A stretch of DNA of 47,142 nucleotides from Chitinophagaceae bacterium (GTDB taxonomy: Bacteria; Bacteroidota; Bacteroidia; Chitinophagales; Chitinophagaceae): positions 1-47,142 of the forward strand of contig CANCEU010000019.1 of assembly GCA_947375185.1 (NCBI GenBank), read 5' to 3'. Positions 37,602-46,564 of this stretch are shown here, piece after piece. A program made the translations under genes and the position numbers. Within the stretch, counting starts at the first letter, position 1; each line of letters begins with the position of its first letter. The notes under the pieces are model-generated. The model was not told where the DNA came from, did not search any database, and was given only the letters and a program-made list of their open reading frames with translations.

Positions 37602-38874
37602 TCTATTTTTAGCAGTGTTCCTATTTAACACAGCAATTGCACAGGACACTACTCAAAAAATAATTGAAGGACGAAAAAATGATAAAAGTCAAATTAATAA
37701 ACCTTATGTTATTTTAATTTCTGCTGACGGCTTTAGAGCAGACTTTACAGAATTATATGACGCACAATTTTTAAAATCTGTTTCCCAAACAGGGGTACGT
37801 GCAAAATTCATGACCCCTTCATTCCCATCTTTAACTTTTCCTAATCACTATTCCATTGTTACAGGGATGTACCCTTCACACCATGGATTAGTAGACAATA
37901 CCTATTTTGATAAAGCAAGTGGATTAGAATACAGAATGGGTAATACTAAAATGGTAGGTGATGGAAAATGGTATGGCGGAACTCCATTATGGGTATTGGC
38001 CGAGCAGCAAAAAATGTTATCTGCAAGCTTTTATTGGGTAGGGTCTGAAGCAGCTATTCAAAACACAAGACCTACTTATTATTATGTATACAATGAAAAA
38101 TTAGATATCGCTGCAAGAATTAAAGCTGTAAAAGATTGGTTGATTTTACCCGAAGACCAACGTCCACATATGATTACTTTTTACCTACCACAAGTAGATC
38201 ATGAAGCACATACTTACGGACCTAATGACAAACATGTTGAAGATGCAGTTCATTTCGTGGACAGTAGTGTAAATGCATTACAAGCAACATTGAGTACGCT
38301 CAACTTACCAATCAACTATATTTTTGTGTCAGATCACGGTATGACAAAAGTGGATAATGACAACACAATTAGCATGCCTATTGCAATAGACACAGCAGCA
38401 TTTAGAGTGCCTTGGGGAGATGCATTATTACATTTATATGCAAAAGATCCAAGTAAAATACAAAGCGCTTATGATGCTTTAAAAAAAGACAGTTCCATTT
38501 CAGTATATAAATTAGATGAAACCCCTGCACATTGGCATTCAACAACAAGTGATGATAGATACCATCGTTTAGGTGATTTAATTGTAGTTCCACATTTGCC
38601 AAAAGTGTTTAATTTTTCAACGCGCAAAACAACACTTGGAAAACATGGATTCGATAACCATATTGTGGATATGCGTGCCACCTTTATGGCATGGGGACCC
38701 GCATTTAAAAAAGGTTTAAGCATTGACGAATTTGAAAATGTAAATGTTTACCCTTTAATTGCAAACATCTTAGGTTTAAATTATGATGAAGCTGCTATTG
38801 ATGGAAAACTAAATGTATTAAAACCAATATTGCAGCCTACTCCAATATCAATGAAGGCTGCGAAAAATAATTAA
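37573..38874 (+). CDS. Exported nucleotide pyrophosphatase/phosphodiesterase (alkaline phosphatase superfamily)
   Basis: This 433-residue periplasmic enzyme has a signal peptide (QIASLFLAVFLFNTAIA-Q) and the ENPP fold. Metal ligand Asp52 lies in LISADGFRADF and the nucleophile Thr88 in FPSLTFPNHYSIVTGMYP. Other metal ligands lie in QVDHEAHTYGP, SDHGM and GKHGFDNH. It should cleave phosphodiester or pyrophosphate bonds of nucleotides or similar compounds outside the cytoplasm. The start overlaps the PAP2 gene by 29 bases, suggesting linked roles, for instance sequential removal of phosphates. It ends five bases before the convergent FISUMP gene. Confidence 0.92.
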   Translation: MKRKIYQIASLFLAVFLFNTAIAQDTTQKIIEGRKNDKSQINKPYVILISADGFRADFTELYDAQFLKSVSQTGVRAKFMTPSFPSLTFPNHYSIVTGMYPSHHGLVDNTYFDKASGLEYRMGNTKMVGDGKWYGGTPLWVLAEQQKMLSASFYWVGSEAAIQNTRPTYYYVYNEKLDIAARIKAVKDWLILPEDQRPHMITFYLPQVDHEAHTYGPNDKHVEDAVHFVDSSVNALQATLSTLNLPINYIFVSDHGMTKVDNDNTISMPIAIDTAAFRVPWGDALLHLYAKDPSKIQSAYDALKKDSSISVYKLDETPAHWHSTTSDDRYHRLGDLIVVPHLPKVFNFSTRKTTLGKHGFDNHIVDMRATFMAWGPAFKKGLSIDEFENVNVYPLIANILGLNYDEAAIDGKLNVLKPILQPTPISMKAAKNN

Positions 38875-38879
38875 TACAT

Positions 38880-39542
38880 TTATTGATGGATGCATCTCAC
38901 GGATACTCCTCCTTCTAAAACAAAGGTGGTCGCTGCTCTTATCCCCCCATAATTGTGAGATAAATAGTAGACATAATTTGTAGAACCACCTCCCGAAATA
39001 GGCGTGGAAGTCCAAAAGTATCCAAAGCCAAACATGTTAGAAGATGAATTGGCATTACCCATATAGCCACCTGGCAATGCTGTAAATGAATAGGTATCAT
39101 TGGAATTAGAAGTAGGCGTCGTCCATAAGCCAGGATCAGCCTGTCTAAGCATGAAACCATTACTCGCACCTCCAATATAAGTTGCTAAAGTATTAAAATC
39201 GGCGTCAGTTGGAACTCTAAAACCTATAGGACAAACATTTCTAGCATCATTCACAGCATAGCCATTGTATAATTTTCCATAAGTTGCATTGAAAGCAGCA
39301 TTATGATCATAATAACACCAAGCATGGGTAGTGGTGGTTCGGTTAAATGCAATATCTGCTCCTTCAATGGGGTCACCATTCTGATACAAAGTCACATCTA
39401 AATTATATTTCATCCAAACCTGTGTGCCAATAGTAATAGTTTGATAAAGTGGGTTTACTAAATAACCTTGAGGAACTACTTGCCCAAACATAAAAGGAGC
39501 TTTAAATAATAGTACACTAAAAAATAGAATAATTTTTTTCAT
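38880..39542 (-). CDS. Secreted FISUMP-domain protein
   Basis: This protein (220 residues from the ATG at 39542) has a signal peptide (KKIILFFSVLLFKAPFMFGQ). It then has a FISUMP domain (Fibrobacter succinogenes major paralogous domain). Family pattern visible: GTQVWMKYNLDVT near residue 38, YGKLYNGYAVND, CPIGFRVPTDADFNTL, GGYMGN, FGYFWTSTP and the last VSVRCIHQ. The domain is common in Bacteroidota and Fibrobacter surface proteins, where it usually forms the C-terminal part of a larger protein; its ligand is unknown. Here it is a separate gene one base after the stop of the large tail-fibre-like gene, with its own signal peptide. It has no T9SS sorting domain. Confidence 0.9.
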   Translation of the reverse strand: MKKIILFFSVLLFKAPFMFGQVVPQGYLVNPLYQTITIGTQVWMKYNLDVTLYQNGDPIEGADIAFNRTTTTHAWCYYDHNAAFNATYGKLYNGYAVNDARNVCPIGFRVPTDADFNTLATYIGGASNGFMLRQADPGLWTTPTSNSNDTYSFTALPGGYMGNANSSSNMFGFGYFWTSTPISGGGSTNYVYYLSHNYGGIRAATTFVLEGGVSVRCIHQ

Positions 39543-39543
39543 T

Positions 39544-42500
39544 TTAAAAATTTTGAACAATGGTTGCATAATATGTTGTGCCGTCATAAATCAAAGTAAC
39601 AACGTCAATTTTATTTGCAGTATTAGTTAAGCTAGGTCGAACACCACCCGCCCATTTCCATGCTACAGGAAATGTAACATCTCGCGTTCCTGTTGCATCT
39701 TGTACAAACTTGATAAGATAGGTACCTATAACTGGATTGGTCAATGTAAATGTGGTTATACTAAGCCCCATGTTGATTGTGAAAACATTCCCTGTACTCA
39801 AATCAAGGGTTGTTGTTACAGCTGCTGTAGTTGATGCTGGCATCGTAAGTTTAAATCGTTTTGCAGTTATATCACTTGTTGATACAATCGCACCCACATT
39901 TAAACTTGTTGCGGAAGCATCGCCTAATATAGGTGTCACCAATGTTGGACTAGTAGCTCTTACAATATTTCCGGAACCAGTGGTAGCAGTTGTACTTAAA
40001 ATACCTGCTGCAGTGTTGGTTACAATTCCTGCAATATTTAAACCAGACAAAGTTAATCCATTAAAACTAGGACTTGAACTGGTAGCAACTGATTGACCAA
40101 TAGCAACAGTGTTGCCTCCAGTAATGCTCACACCTGTTCCAGCAACTATGTTAGCTTGTTTTCCATTAAATAAATTCCAATCGGTGGAGGTCAAATAACC
40201 ATTGGAAGTAGTGGTAGCTGCTGAAAGCGAAATTGCATTCGTTGTTCTTGATAATGGACTTAAAAAAGTCAGTGGATTTTCAAAATCCGTTCCTGCCGTT
40301 GCCGAACTAACCACACCTGAACCATTGGCCTTTAAAATACCATTGACATTGCCTGCCCCACCATGTGTTGCATCAATGATAGTGCCAAGCCATGTTCCAG
40401 ATGTAATTGAACCAACTGTACTAAGGCTTGATGAGCCAATTAATGGGGATGCGCCAATGGTGTTATAAGAAATAGTTTTAGCCAATGACCCATCAAAGCT
40501 AGAAGGACTTGTTCCACCAGTTCCACTACTATTAAAAGTAATCGCATTGGCTATAGTGGAAGCAATGGTAATATCAGCTGATCCATCAAAAGCAACTCCA
40601 TTAATATTTTTTGTTGCAGCTAATTTGGTAGCCGTTCCTGCATTGCCTGTAGTGTTTTGATTTAATATTGGAATATCTCCAACTACGATAGACCTGAATG
40701 TTGGTAAGGCATTTACCCCTGTTGTTGAACCTGCATAAAATGAATTGGCAGCCTGTGCAGAGAATGCACCTAACTTATTATTAAAGGAACTCCAATCTGA
40801 TGCAGTCAAATAACCTGCTGAAGAGGCTGTTGCTGTAGGCATTGAAATTACCCCTGTACTAGCCGAATAAACAAGAGGACTTGTTGCACTTATTGCATTT
40901 CGTGCCCTTGTATTGGTAAAATATAAATTGGTTCCTTCAGCGATATCCGTACTGTTAAGTGTAATACTACTTTCCGTATGACCATTGATTGATGCGATAG
41001 AAACTGGCATTAACAATTCTAACCAATTTGATAATGTAGTTGCAGGCAACCCACTTAAAACATAGTTTTTGTTATTGTCTGTACGAATAGCAATACTACC
41101 CACAGCCGCACTGCTTAAGGCCAACATTGCTGCTTGACTTGTTACTACATAACCGCTCGAAAAAGAGATAGACGGAATTTGGGACGTTGGAATTTTCCCA
41201 TTGGCATCTAAACTCGCTACTCCATTATTTGCCGCTTTTTGAGTCAAATCAATTTTATTATTAAAATTAGTCCAATCAATACTTGACAAATAACCGTCTA
41301 TCACTCCACTAGCTAGTGGAATGGAAATTGTATTTGTGGTATTGATTAAAGGACTAGTAAAAGCCAATGGAGTTTGGAAATCAGTTCCTGCATTGGCTTC
41401 ACTTACTACACCCGAACCATTTGCTTTTAAAATTCCATTATTGCTACCTGCTCCACCAAAATTTGCACCAATCACATTGGCAGCCCAGGTACCTGTATTG
41501 ATATTACCAAGCGTTGTAATGCTTGTTGAACCAGTTGCTGGAGCAGCACCAATGGTATTAAAGGAAATTTCCTTTGCCGCAGATCCATTAAAGGAACTAC
41601 CAGGAACAACCCCAACACCAGTACTTGTAAATGTTAATAAATTTGACGTGTAAGTAGTAATATTAATATTTGTAGTACCATCAAACAATACATTATTAAT
41701 AGAGACTGGTGTTAACAATTTGCTAGCTGTAGCAGCATTGCCTAAAGTATTTGCTGCGTTATTGGGAATATCCGCAGAGACTAAATTTCTGAAATTAGCA
41801 GCACCAATTGCGCCAAATGAAGGTCCTGCAAAAACTGTATTAGCATTTACATTACCCGCTAAACCAACAATTGAATAATTAGGAATATTTAAAATATTTC
41901 CACTCATACTTGCCACCCCACTATTTCCATTATTGGTAATACTATTGATGGTGTTTGAATAGGCACTGTTAAAATGATCGTACTCATCTTTACTAATTAA
42001 TCCTCCAGTCACAGCACTAGCGGAAGCCATTGGAATATTTATTGTATGACTAGCACCTGAAGATTGCCAATTAGGCGCTAGCCCTGTAGAGCCTGGGGTT
42101 CCAAAATTTTGAACCTGTGCAGTTAATCCATTTAAATTATAGAGCTGTGCATTGTTAGTAACATTTCCTAGCCCCACTTTTGAAGCACTTATTCCTGAAG
42201 CAATTTTTGCATCAGTTACCGACGCATCCTGCAATTTAATTGTTGAAATTGCATTCGTCCCAATAGTAGGCGAAGTTGCAGAACCTGTCAAATCACCTGC
42301 TAAAATAATAATTCCTTTATTACTTGTTGTAGCATCAGGAGCACCCGAAATTAAAGCAGCATCAACGTAATTTTTAGTCGCCTTAACCGAAGGATATTTT
42401 GTGTCATTATAATCACTCAATAAACTTAAATCTACAGATTTATTTATCTGGTCTTCTTTTAAAATAATTCTATTTGACAAACTAGTTGAGTCAAATTTAT

Positions 42501-43203
42501 TAAGGGTAAGTTGAAATGGTGTTACAAATTTAGTGCTATCCGATAATGTAATGGTATTATGATAAGGCAATAGCATTGTTGCAGTATCAATTAATGAAAG
42601 TTTGCTATTTATTTTATTAGTCAAATACAAAGTATCAAAGGACTTTGCTGCCACTTGATTACGGTAGGGCAACAACATAGATGCCGTGTCTTTAATATTT
42701 AGCTTGCTATTAATTATAGCCGTATCTAAATTTCCATTTGATGCATTTAATGATTGAATTGCATAAGGCACAACTCCAAATGCAACAGCACCCAAATCAA
42801 TCCAATCCTTTGTATAATCCCAATTAGGATCGGGAGCAATTGGTGTTATTGAAATTTTAAGATGAAAATAATAACTACCACTACTCCAATTAATATTATA
42901 AATATCATTAGCTCCAATATACCTAATGCCATTCCCGATTACTAAATTAAAAATTCCTACATCATTAGTACGCACATCCTGATGTTCTCCATACACTATT
43001 ATTGGATTGGCTTGTCCGTTCTCGATTGTGCAATCAATATAGATTTTTCGATTACTTGCAGCATTATGTTCCTTATCTTTTGCCACGGCCTGAAAGTTGA
43101 TACCCGGCTTAACAACTTGAGCATTTAAGGAATTCGTAAATGAAAAAGCAATAAAGCTAAATAATAATAGAAATGTTCGAAAATTAAATGTTGCAAAAAG
43201 CAT
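39544..43203 (-). CDS. Large secreted protein with phage-tail-fibre-like repeats
   Basis: This 1219-residue protein has a signal peptide (FLLLFSFIAFSFTNSLNAQ). Residues about 30-155 form the Bacteroidota surface domain with GINFQAVAKD, TNDVGIFNLVIGNG, INWSSGSYYFHLKI and GVVPYAIQSLNA. After that come modules typical of phage tail fibres: SASKVGLGNVTNNAQ, and GYLxxxDWxxFNxK, clear three times and once degenerate. Two long repeats, about 458-655 and 823-1015, share FNTIGA/YNTIGA, GNINTGTW/GSITSGTW and ILKANGSGVVS with TAGTDF-type ends. The C-terminus WKWAGGVRPSLTNTANKIDV resembles a phage tail terminal domain. No T9SS domain is present. It is probably a trimeric fibre on the cell surface; the target is unknown. 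Confidence 0.88.
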   Translation of the reverse strand: MLFATFNFRTFLLLFSFIAFSFTNSLNAQVVKPGINFQAVAKDKEHNAASNRKIYIDCTIENGQANPIIVYGEHQDVRTNDVGIFNLVIGNGIRYIGANDIYNINWSSGSYYFHLKISITPIAPDPNWDYTKDWIDLGAVAFGVVPYAIQSLNASNGNLDTAIINSKLNIKDTASMLLPYRNQVAAKSFDTLYLTNKINSKLSLIDTATMLLPYHNTITLSDSTKFVTPFQLTLNKFDSTSLSNRIILKEDQINKSVDLSLLSDYNDTKYPSVKATKNYVDAALISGAPDATTSNKGIIILAGDLTGSATSPTIGTNAISTIKLQDASVTDAKIASGISASKVGLGNVTNNAQLYNLNGLTAQVQNFGTPGSTGLAPNWQSSGASHTINIPMASASAVTGGLISKDEYDHFNSAYSNTINSITNNGNSGVASMSGNILNIPNYSIVGLAGNVNANTVFAGPSFGAIGAANFRNLVSADIPNNAANTLGNAATASKLLTPVSINNVLFDGTTNINITTYTSNLLTFTSTGVGVVPGSSFNGSAAKEISFNTIGAAPATGSTSITTLGNINTGTWAANVIGANFGGAGSNNGILKANGSGVVSEANAGTDFQTPLAFTSPLINTTNTISIPLASGVIDGYLSSIDWTNFNNKIDLTQKAANNGVASLDANGKIPTSQIPSISFSSGYVVTSQAAMLALSSAAVGSIAIRTDNNKNYVLSGLPATTLSNWLELLMPVSIASINGHTESSITLNSTDIAEGTNLYFTNTRARNAISATSPLVYSASTGVISMPTATASSAGYLTASDWSSFNNKLGAFSAQAANSFYAGSTTGVNALPTFRSIVVGDIPILNQNTTGNAGTATKLAATKNINGVAFDGSADITIASTIANAITFNSSGTGGTSPSSFDGSLAKTISYNTIGASPLIGSSSLSTVGSITSGTWLGTIIDATHGGAGNVNGILKANGSGVVSSATAGTDFENPLTFLSPLSRTTNAISLSAATTTSNGYLTSTDWNLFNGKQANIVAGTGVSITGGNTVAIGQSVATSSSPSFNGLTLSGLNIAGIVTNTAAGILSTTATTGSGNIVRATSPTLVTPILGDASATSLNVGAIVSTSDITAKRFKLTMPASTTAAVTTTLDLSTGNVFTINMGLSITTFTLTNPVIGTYLIKFVQDATGTRDVTFPVAWKWAGGVRPSLTNTANKIDVVTLIYDGTTYYATIVQNF
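39980..41900 (-). repeat. Two long internal repeats plus short DW-FN modules in the fibre gene
   Basis: The coding sequence around 41240-41830 and around 40160-40735 encodes the same module order, offset by about 1.1 kb: FRxxVxxDIP, a GNAATASKL/GNAGTATKL segment, FDGT/FDGS, xNTIGA, GTW, GGAG.NGILKANGSGVVS, DWxxFNxK. The DNA has diverged while the protein pattern is kept, which suggests an old duplication under selection rather than a recent expansion. Confidence 0.75.
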
Positions 43204-43428
43204 ATAAAAAAATTGATATGTAAATTAATATTGAAGGAATCCAACTAAACAAATAAACCAAAATTGTCACATGTAATCAATGAGGCTTAAGACTCAATTA
43301 TTAAAAACAAACTGAAAAATGAAATAGTCTAAAGTTCAATACTATATTAATTCATAGCCAAAACAGGTCGTAAAACTGTCGATGCCTGATTCTATAAATG
43401 AAGATTTATACAAGATATTATAAATACA
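43204..43428. other. Divergent AT-rich intergenic region
   Basis: These 225 bases separate the fibre gene from the histidine kinase gene. I found no TAnnTTTG box with a proper partner, no terminator and no gene. It must contain the start regions of both divergent transcripts, so it would be the place for any shared operator. Confidence 0.4.
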
Positions 43429-45405
43429 TTGAGCGTCTTAAACAGTAAGCTATTGAACAAATGCACCTATATACTTCATATAATATTAATCCTATTTATA
43501 GCTAATAATGCACTTGCAAATGACCCTAAAAAGCATATTAAAAATAAGATTACAATAAATAATAATGCAAATAATCTGATTGAAATTTGGGATAGTGTCA
43601 ATAATAACAATAGCTATATCAAAGACCCCTATTCCATTACAAAATGGGAACAATTACTCAAATTTGAATATGAAAATGCCTTGCATCGAAAAGATTTAGA
43701 TTTGGCATTTAAACTAAGTATTCCATTAAGCTTTACTTATCACGGAGAAACAAAGTTTTCTAAAGGAATCCCAATGTTAGAATCCATCCTCTTTAAAAAA
43801 GAACTAATATCTCAAAATACATTAAAAGAAGTATTAATAAAATTAGAAGAAGAATATAGAGGCTCTAATAATATGGGGAAAGCAATCCTCATTAGAAAAG
43901 AAAGAATTTCAAACCATTTTATCAATAATTACTGGGAGATTTATAAAGACTGTGGCTTATTTGAAGCAGCAAAAAAGGACTTGTTACAATTTGAAAAAAT
44001 ACCTCCAGCGAACTCAGTCCAAAGACTACAATATTATTTTCTACTTGGAGATTTGTATAAAGAAATGAAAGAATTTGATAGTGCAAAATATATATACAAT
44101 AACGGTTTACAAGAAAGTAAAAATATACTTAAAGGGGAAAAAGGAAAAGCATATGATAATGAAAATATTGTTTATTGGAAAGGTTGTTTTATGGGAATGA
44201 TTGCGGAGTGTAATATGGAAAATGGAAATTATATAAATGCCATTCCAAATTTATTATTTGACATAAATCATAGTTACGATAACATTGACAATAAAATTTT
44301 CAAAATGATTATTTTAAGCAAATGCTTTATTCATTTTAAAGATTATGCTAGTTCAAAAATATACCTAGATAGTGCAGAATTTCTTTTAACCGACAAAATA
44401 TCAAAACCCATAAAGTTATCCTACTTATTGACAAGATCATCACTTTATGCTGCTACAAAAATATTTGATTCTTCATTGATATATTATAAATCATATAATA
44501 ATTACAGGGACACACTTTATAAAAATATTCAACAAAATCAATCTATTTTACTGCTTGTTCAAATGGAAATTTCAAACAGAAGGACTGAGTTATTAGAAAG
44601 CAAGCAATCCTTAATCGACAGCAACAAACAAAACAATCAACAAAAAACATGGTTATTGATTTTATTGTTTTTTCTAATTATTTCCATTACCCTAAGTGGT
44701 GTAATTTACTTAAACAATATTGCCAAATCAAAATCAAAAAACAAGATTGAAGCACAGAATATTTTAATAAACGCCCATTCCGAGAAAATTGAAGCGCAAT
44801 TTAATCACAATGAAATACTACTAAAGGAAGTACATCACCGTGTAAAAAACAACTTACAGGTAATGTATAGTTTACTTAATCTTCAAAAAAGAAGAAATAA
44901 GGATATGGATACTATAGAAACGCTTTCTTCTATTCAAAATAGAATTCAAACAATGGCACTTGTCCATCAAAATTTATACAATAGCGGAGATTTCGAAATG
45001 GTGGAACTATTGAACTACATAAAAACACTTGCTCAGCATTTAGCATCCATTTATAAAATTGACAAACAAAAAATTATTGTTGAATTAGCAATTAATGAAA
45101 ATATAAAGCTTCCAATTGAAACCGTTGTCGCTATAGGTTTAATAATAAATGAAGCCGTATCAAATTCATTTAAATATGCATTTAGAAATAAAAAAGTAGG
45201 AAAATTACTTATAAAAATCATAAACGAATCATCACTCATTGAAGTGACCATTCAAGACGATGGTGATGGGATTAAAACGAATGATGTAAAAGAAAATAGC
45301 TTGGGCATGAAGCTCATTCATTTAATGTGCTTACAATTAAAAGCAACTCATACTATTGAAAAAGACAATGGCGTATGTCATTATATAACATTTAATAAAG
45401 TTTAA
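43429..45405 (+). CDS. Membrane sensor histidine kinase with TPR-like sensor domain
   Basis: This 658-residue kinase is laid out as an N-terminal signal or anchor (about 13-30), a helical TPR-like periplasmic region (about 90-390, for example YYFLLGDLYKEMKEFDSAKY), a membrane segment (TWLLILLFFLIISITLSGVIYL, about 405-428), a coiled coil, and a HisKA_2-type domain with phosphoacceptor His in EVHHRVKNNLQ (469/470). The HATPase follows with INEAVSNSFKYAF (N box) and DDGDGI and SLGMKLI (G boxes). There is no suitable ATG, so the TTG at 43429 is taken as start; upstream ATGs are out of frame. It ends one base before its response regulator gene. Confidence 0.92.
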   Translation: MSVLNSKLLNKCTYILHIILILFIANNALANDPKKHIKNKITINNNANNLIEIWDSVNNNNSYIKDPYSITKWEQLLKFEYENALHRKDLDLAFKLSIPLSFTYHGETKFSKGIPMLESILFKKELISQNTLKEVLIKLEEEYRGSNNMGKAILIRKERISNHFINNYWEIYKDCGLFEAAKKDLLQFEKIPPANSVQRLQYYFLLGDLYKEMKEFDSAKYIYNNGLQESKNILKGEKGKAYDNENIVYWKGCFMGMIAECNMENGNYINAIPNLLFDINHSYDNIDNKIFKMIILSKCFIHFKDYASSKIYLDSAEFLLTDKISKPIKLSYLLTRSSLYAATKIFDSSLIYYKSYNNYRDTLYKNIQQNQSILLLVQMEISNRRTELLESKQSLIDSNKQNNQQKTWLLILLFFLIISITLSGVIYLNNIAKSKSKNKIEAQNILINAHSEKIEAQFNHNEILLKEVHHRVKNNLQVMYSLLNLQKRRNKDMDTIETLSSIQNRIQTMALVHQNLYNSGDFEMVELLNYIKTLAQHLASIYKIDKQKIIVELAINENIKLPIETVVAIGLIINEAVSNSFKYAFRNKKVGKLLIKIINESSLIEVTIQDDGDGIKTNDVKENSLGMKLIHLMCLQLKATHTIEKDNGVCHYITFNKV

Positions 45406-45406
45406 A

Positions 45407-45997
45407 ATGGAAAAAAGAATATTATTACTCGAAGACGAAATCATTGTAGCACTTGATTTACAAGAAATACTTGAAGCAGCTGGATTTGCAACCTTTGTCA
45501 CACACAATCACCAAGACGCAATGGATGCTGTTAAAAAACATAAACCTCATCTTGCAATTTGTGATATTAACTTAGGTAACGGAGACACTGGTATTGATTT
45601 TGCTATAGAAGCAAAATTATTGTTACCTAAACTTGAAGTAATCTATGTAACAGCATTTAGTGATCAAAAAATGGTTGAAACAGCAGATTCAACAAATCCA
45701 TTTAACTACATTGTAAAACCTTGGAATGAAGAACAAATTAAGGTTTCCGTAAACATGGCTTTTAAGTTTATTGTAGATAAGATAAATAAAAATGTACTCA
45801 TTGATTCGCTTAGCATTTCTGAATATAAAATTTTAGACTTAATTGCAAAACAGAAAAAAAGCAAGGAAATAGCTGATTTATTGTTTATTGCAGAAAAAAC
45901 AGTCCGCAACCATCGATATAATATCATTAAAAAATTAAATCTCCCTAATGATAACAATAGCTTATTAAAATGGGCTATCACCCACTTTAATAAATAA
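45407..45997 (+). CDS. Response regulator with LuxR-type DNA-binding domain
   Basis: This 196-residue regulator has a receiver domain (1-120) with acidic pocket Glu9/Asp10, phosphoacceptor Asp53 in LAICDINLG, a Thr in IYVTAFS and Lys in YIVKPW. A C-terminal LuxR/GerE helix-turn-helix (about 133-180) includes LSISEYKILDLIAKQKKSKEIA and IAEKTVRNHRYNIIKKLN. It starts one base after the kinase stop (TAAAATG arrangement), a standard coupled pair. Targets are unknown; the adjacent surface-protein genes are natural candidates. Confidence 0.93.
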   Translation: MEKRILLLEDEIIVALDLQEILEAAGFATFVTHNHQDAMDAVKKHKPHLAICDINLGNGDTGIDFAIEAKLLLPKLEVIYVTAFSDQKMVETADSTNPFNYIVKPWNEEQIKVSVNMAFKFIVDKINKNVLIDSLSISEYKILDLIAKQKKSKEIADLLFIAEKTVRNHRYNIIKKLNLPNDNNSLLKWAITHFNK

Positions 45998-46063
45998 TAG
46001 GAATTTATATATGAGGCCTTTGCCCTATTCTCCAGGCAATGAATTCAATGTATTTTGTAGGTA

Positions 46064-46564
46064 ATGAAGGTATTTAAATTAACTAGCCTGGCAGTCCTTT
46101 TTTGCTTTTCAAATATTGCAAAAAGTCAAAATTTTATTATCAGCGGAATGGGATCCTTCCCTGACATTTCAAGTAATGCAACTGCAATCAATTTTAAAAG
46201 TAATACAAGTTGTATTGACGTGCAGTCGGGTATTGCCGTCTTAAACAACACTTACAATATTGGTGAATTTGTAATCAATTGTAAAGAAAACCAACAATTC
46301 AACAAACTGGGTTTAAAGCTTTTTCCAATACCGGTGGTGAACAATGCAAAAGCTAGGTTTACCAATACGCCACCGCTCAACGAAATATTTAATTTAACAA
46401 TTTGGGATGTTGAAGGAAGAATGGTTATGTCTAATAAAGAAACCGGCTATCAAATGTTTCAAGGTTTAATGCTAAATTTAAATTACTTAGCATCCGGCAA
46501 TTATATTTTCAAAATAGAAACGTCTCAGTATGTTGATGCCATTAAATTTGTTAAGGTTAAATAA
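46064..46564 (+). CDS. Small T9SS-secreted protein (type A sorting domain)
   Basis: This 166-residue protein has a signal peptide (KLTSLAVLFCFSNIAKS-Q), a short mature region of about 70 residues (including GMGSFPDISSNATAINF and a Cys pair), and a C-terminal sorting domain of about 75 residues. The sorting domain has the family pattern: LKLFPIPVVNNA, LTIWDVEGRMV, LNLNYLASGNYIFKIE and the KFVKVK end. That tail directs export by the type IX system and attachment to the cell surface or release. The cargo part is too small to assign. It is on the same strand 66 bases after the response regulator. Confidence 0.85.
   Translation: MKVFKLTSLAVLFCFSNIAKSQNFIISGMGSFPDISSNATAINFKSNTSCIDVQSGIAVLNNTYNIGEFVINCKENQQFNKLGLKLFPIPVVNNAKARFTNTPPLNEIFNLTIWDVEGRMVMSNKETGYQMFQGLMLNLNYLASGNYIFKIETSQYVDAIKFVKVK

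Noticed and set aside
39737..41653. Several plus-strand open frames opposite the fibre gene (39737-40096, 40202-40468, 41321-41653)
   Set aside because: They mirror the low-complexity Thr/Ser/Asn-rich repeats of the minus-strand gene and resemble each other only for that reason.
39980..41900. Repetitive sequence considered as a CRISPR or satellite array
   Set aside because: The repeats are coding, in frame, diverged at the DNA level and unequal in spacing.
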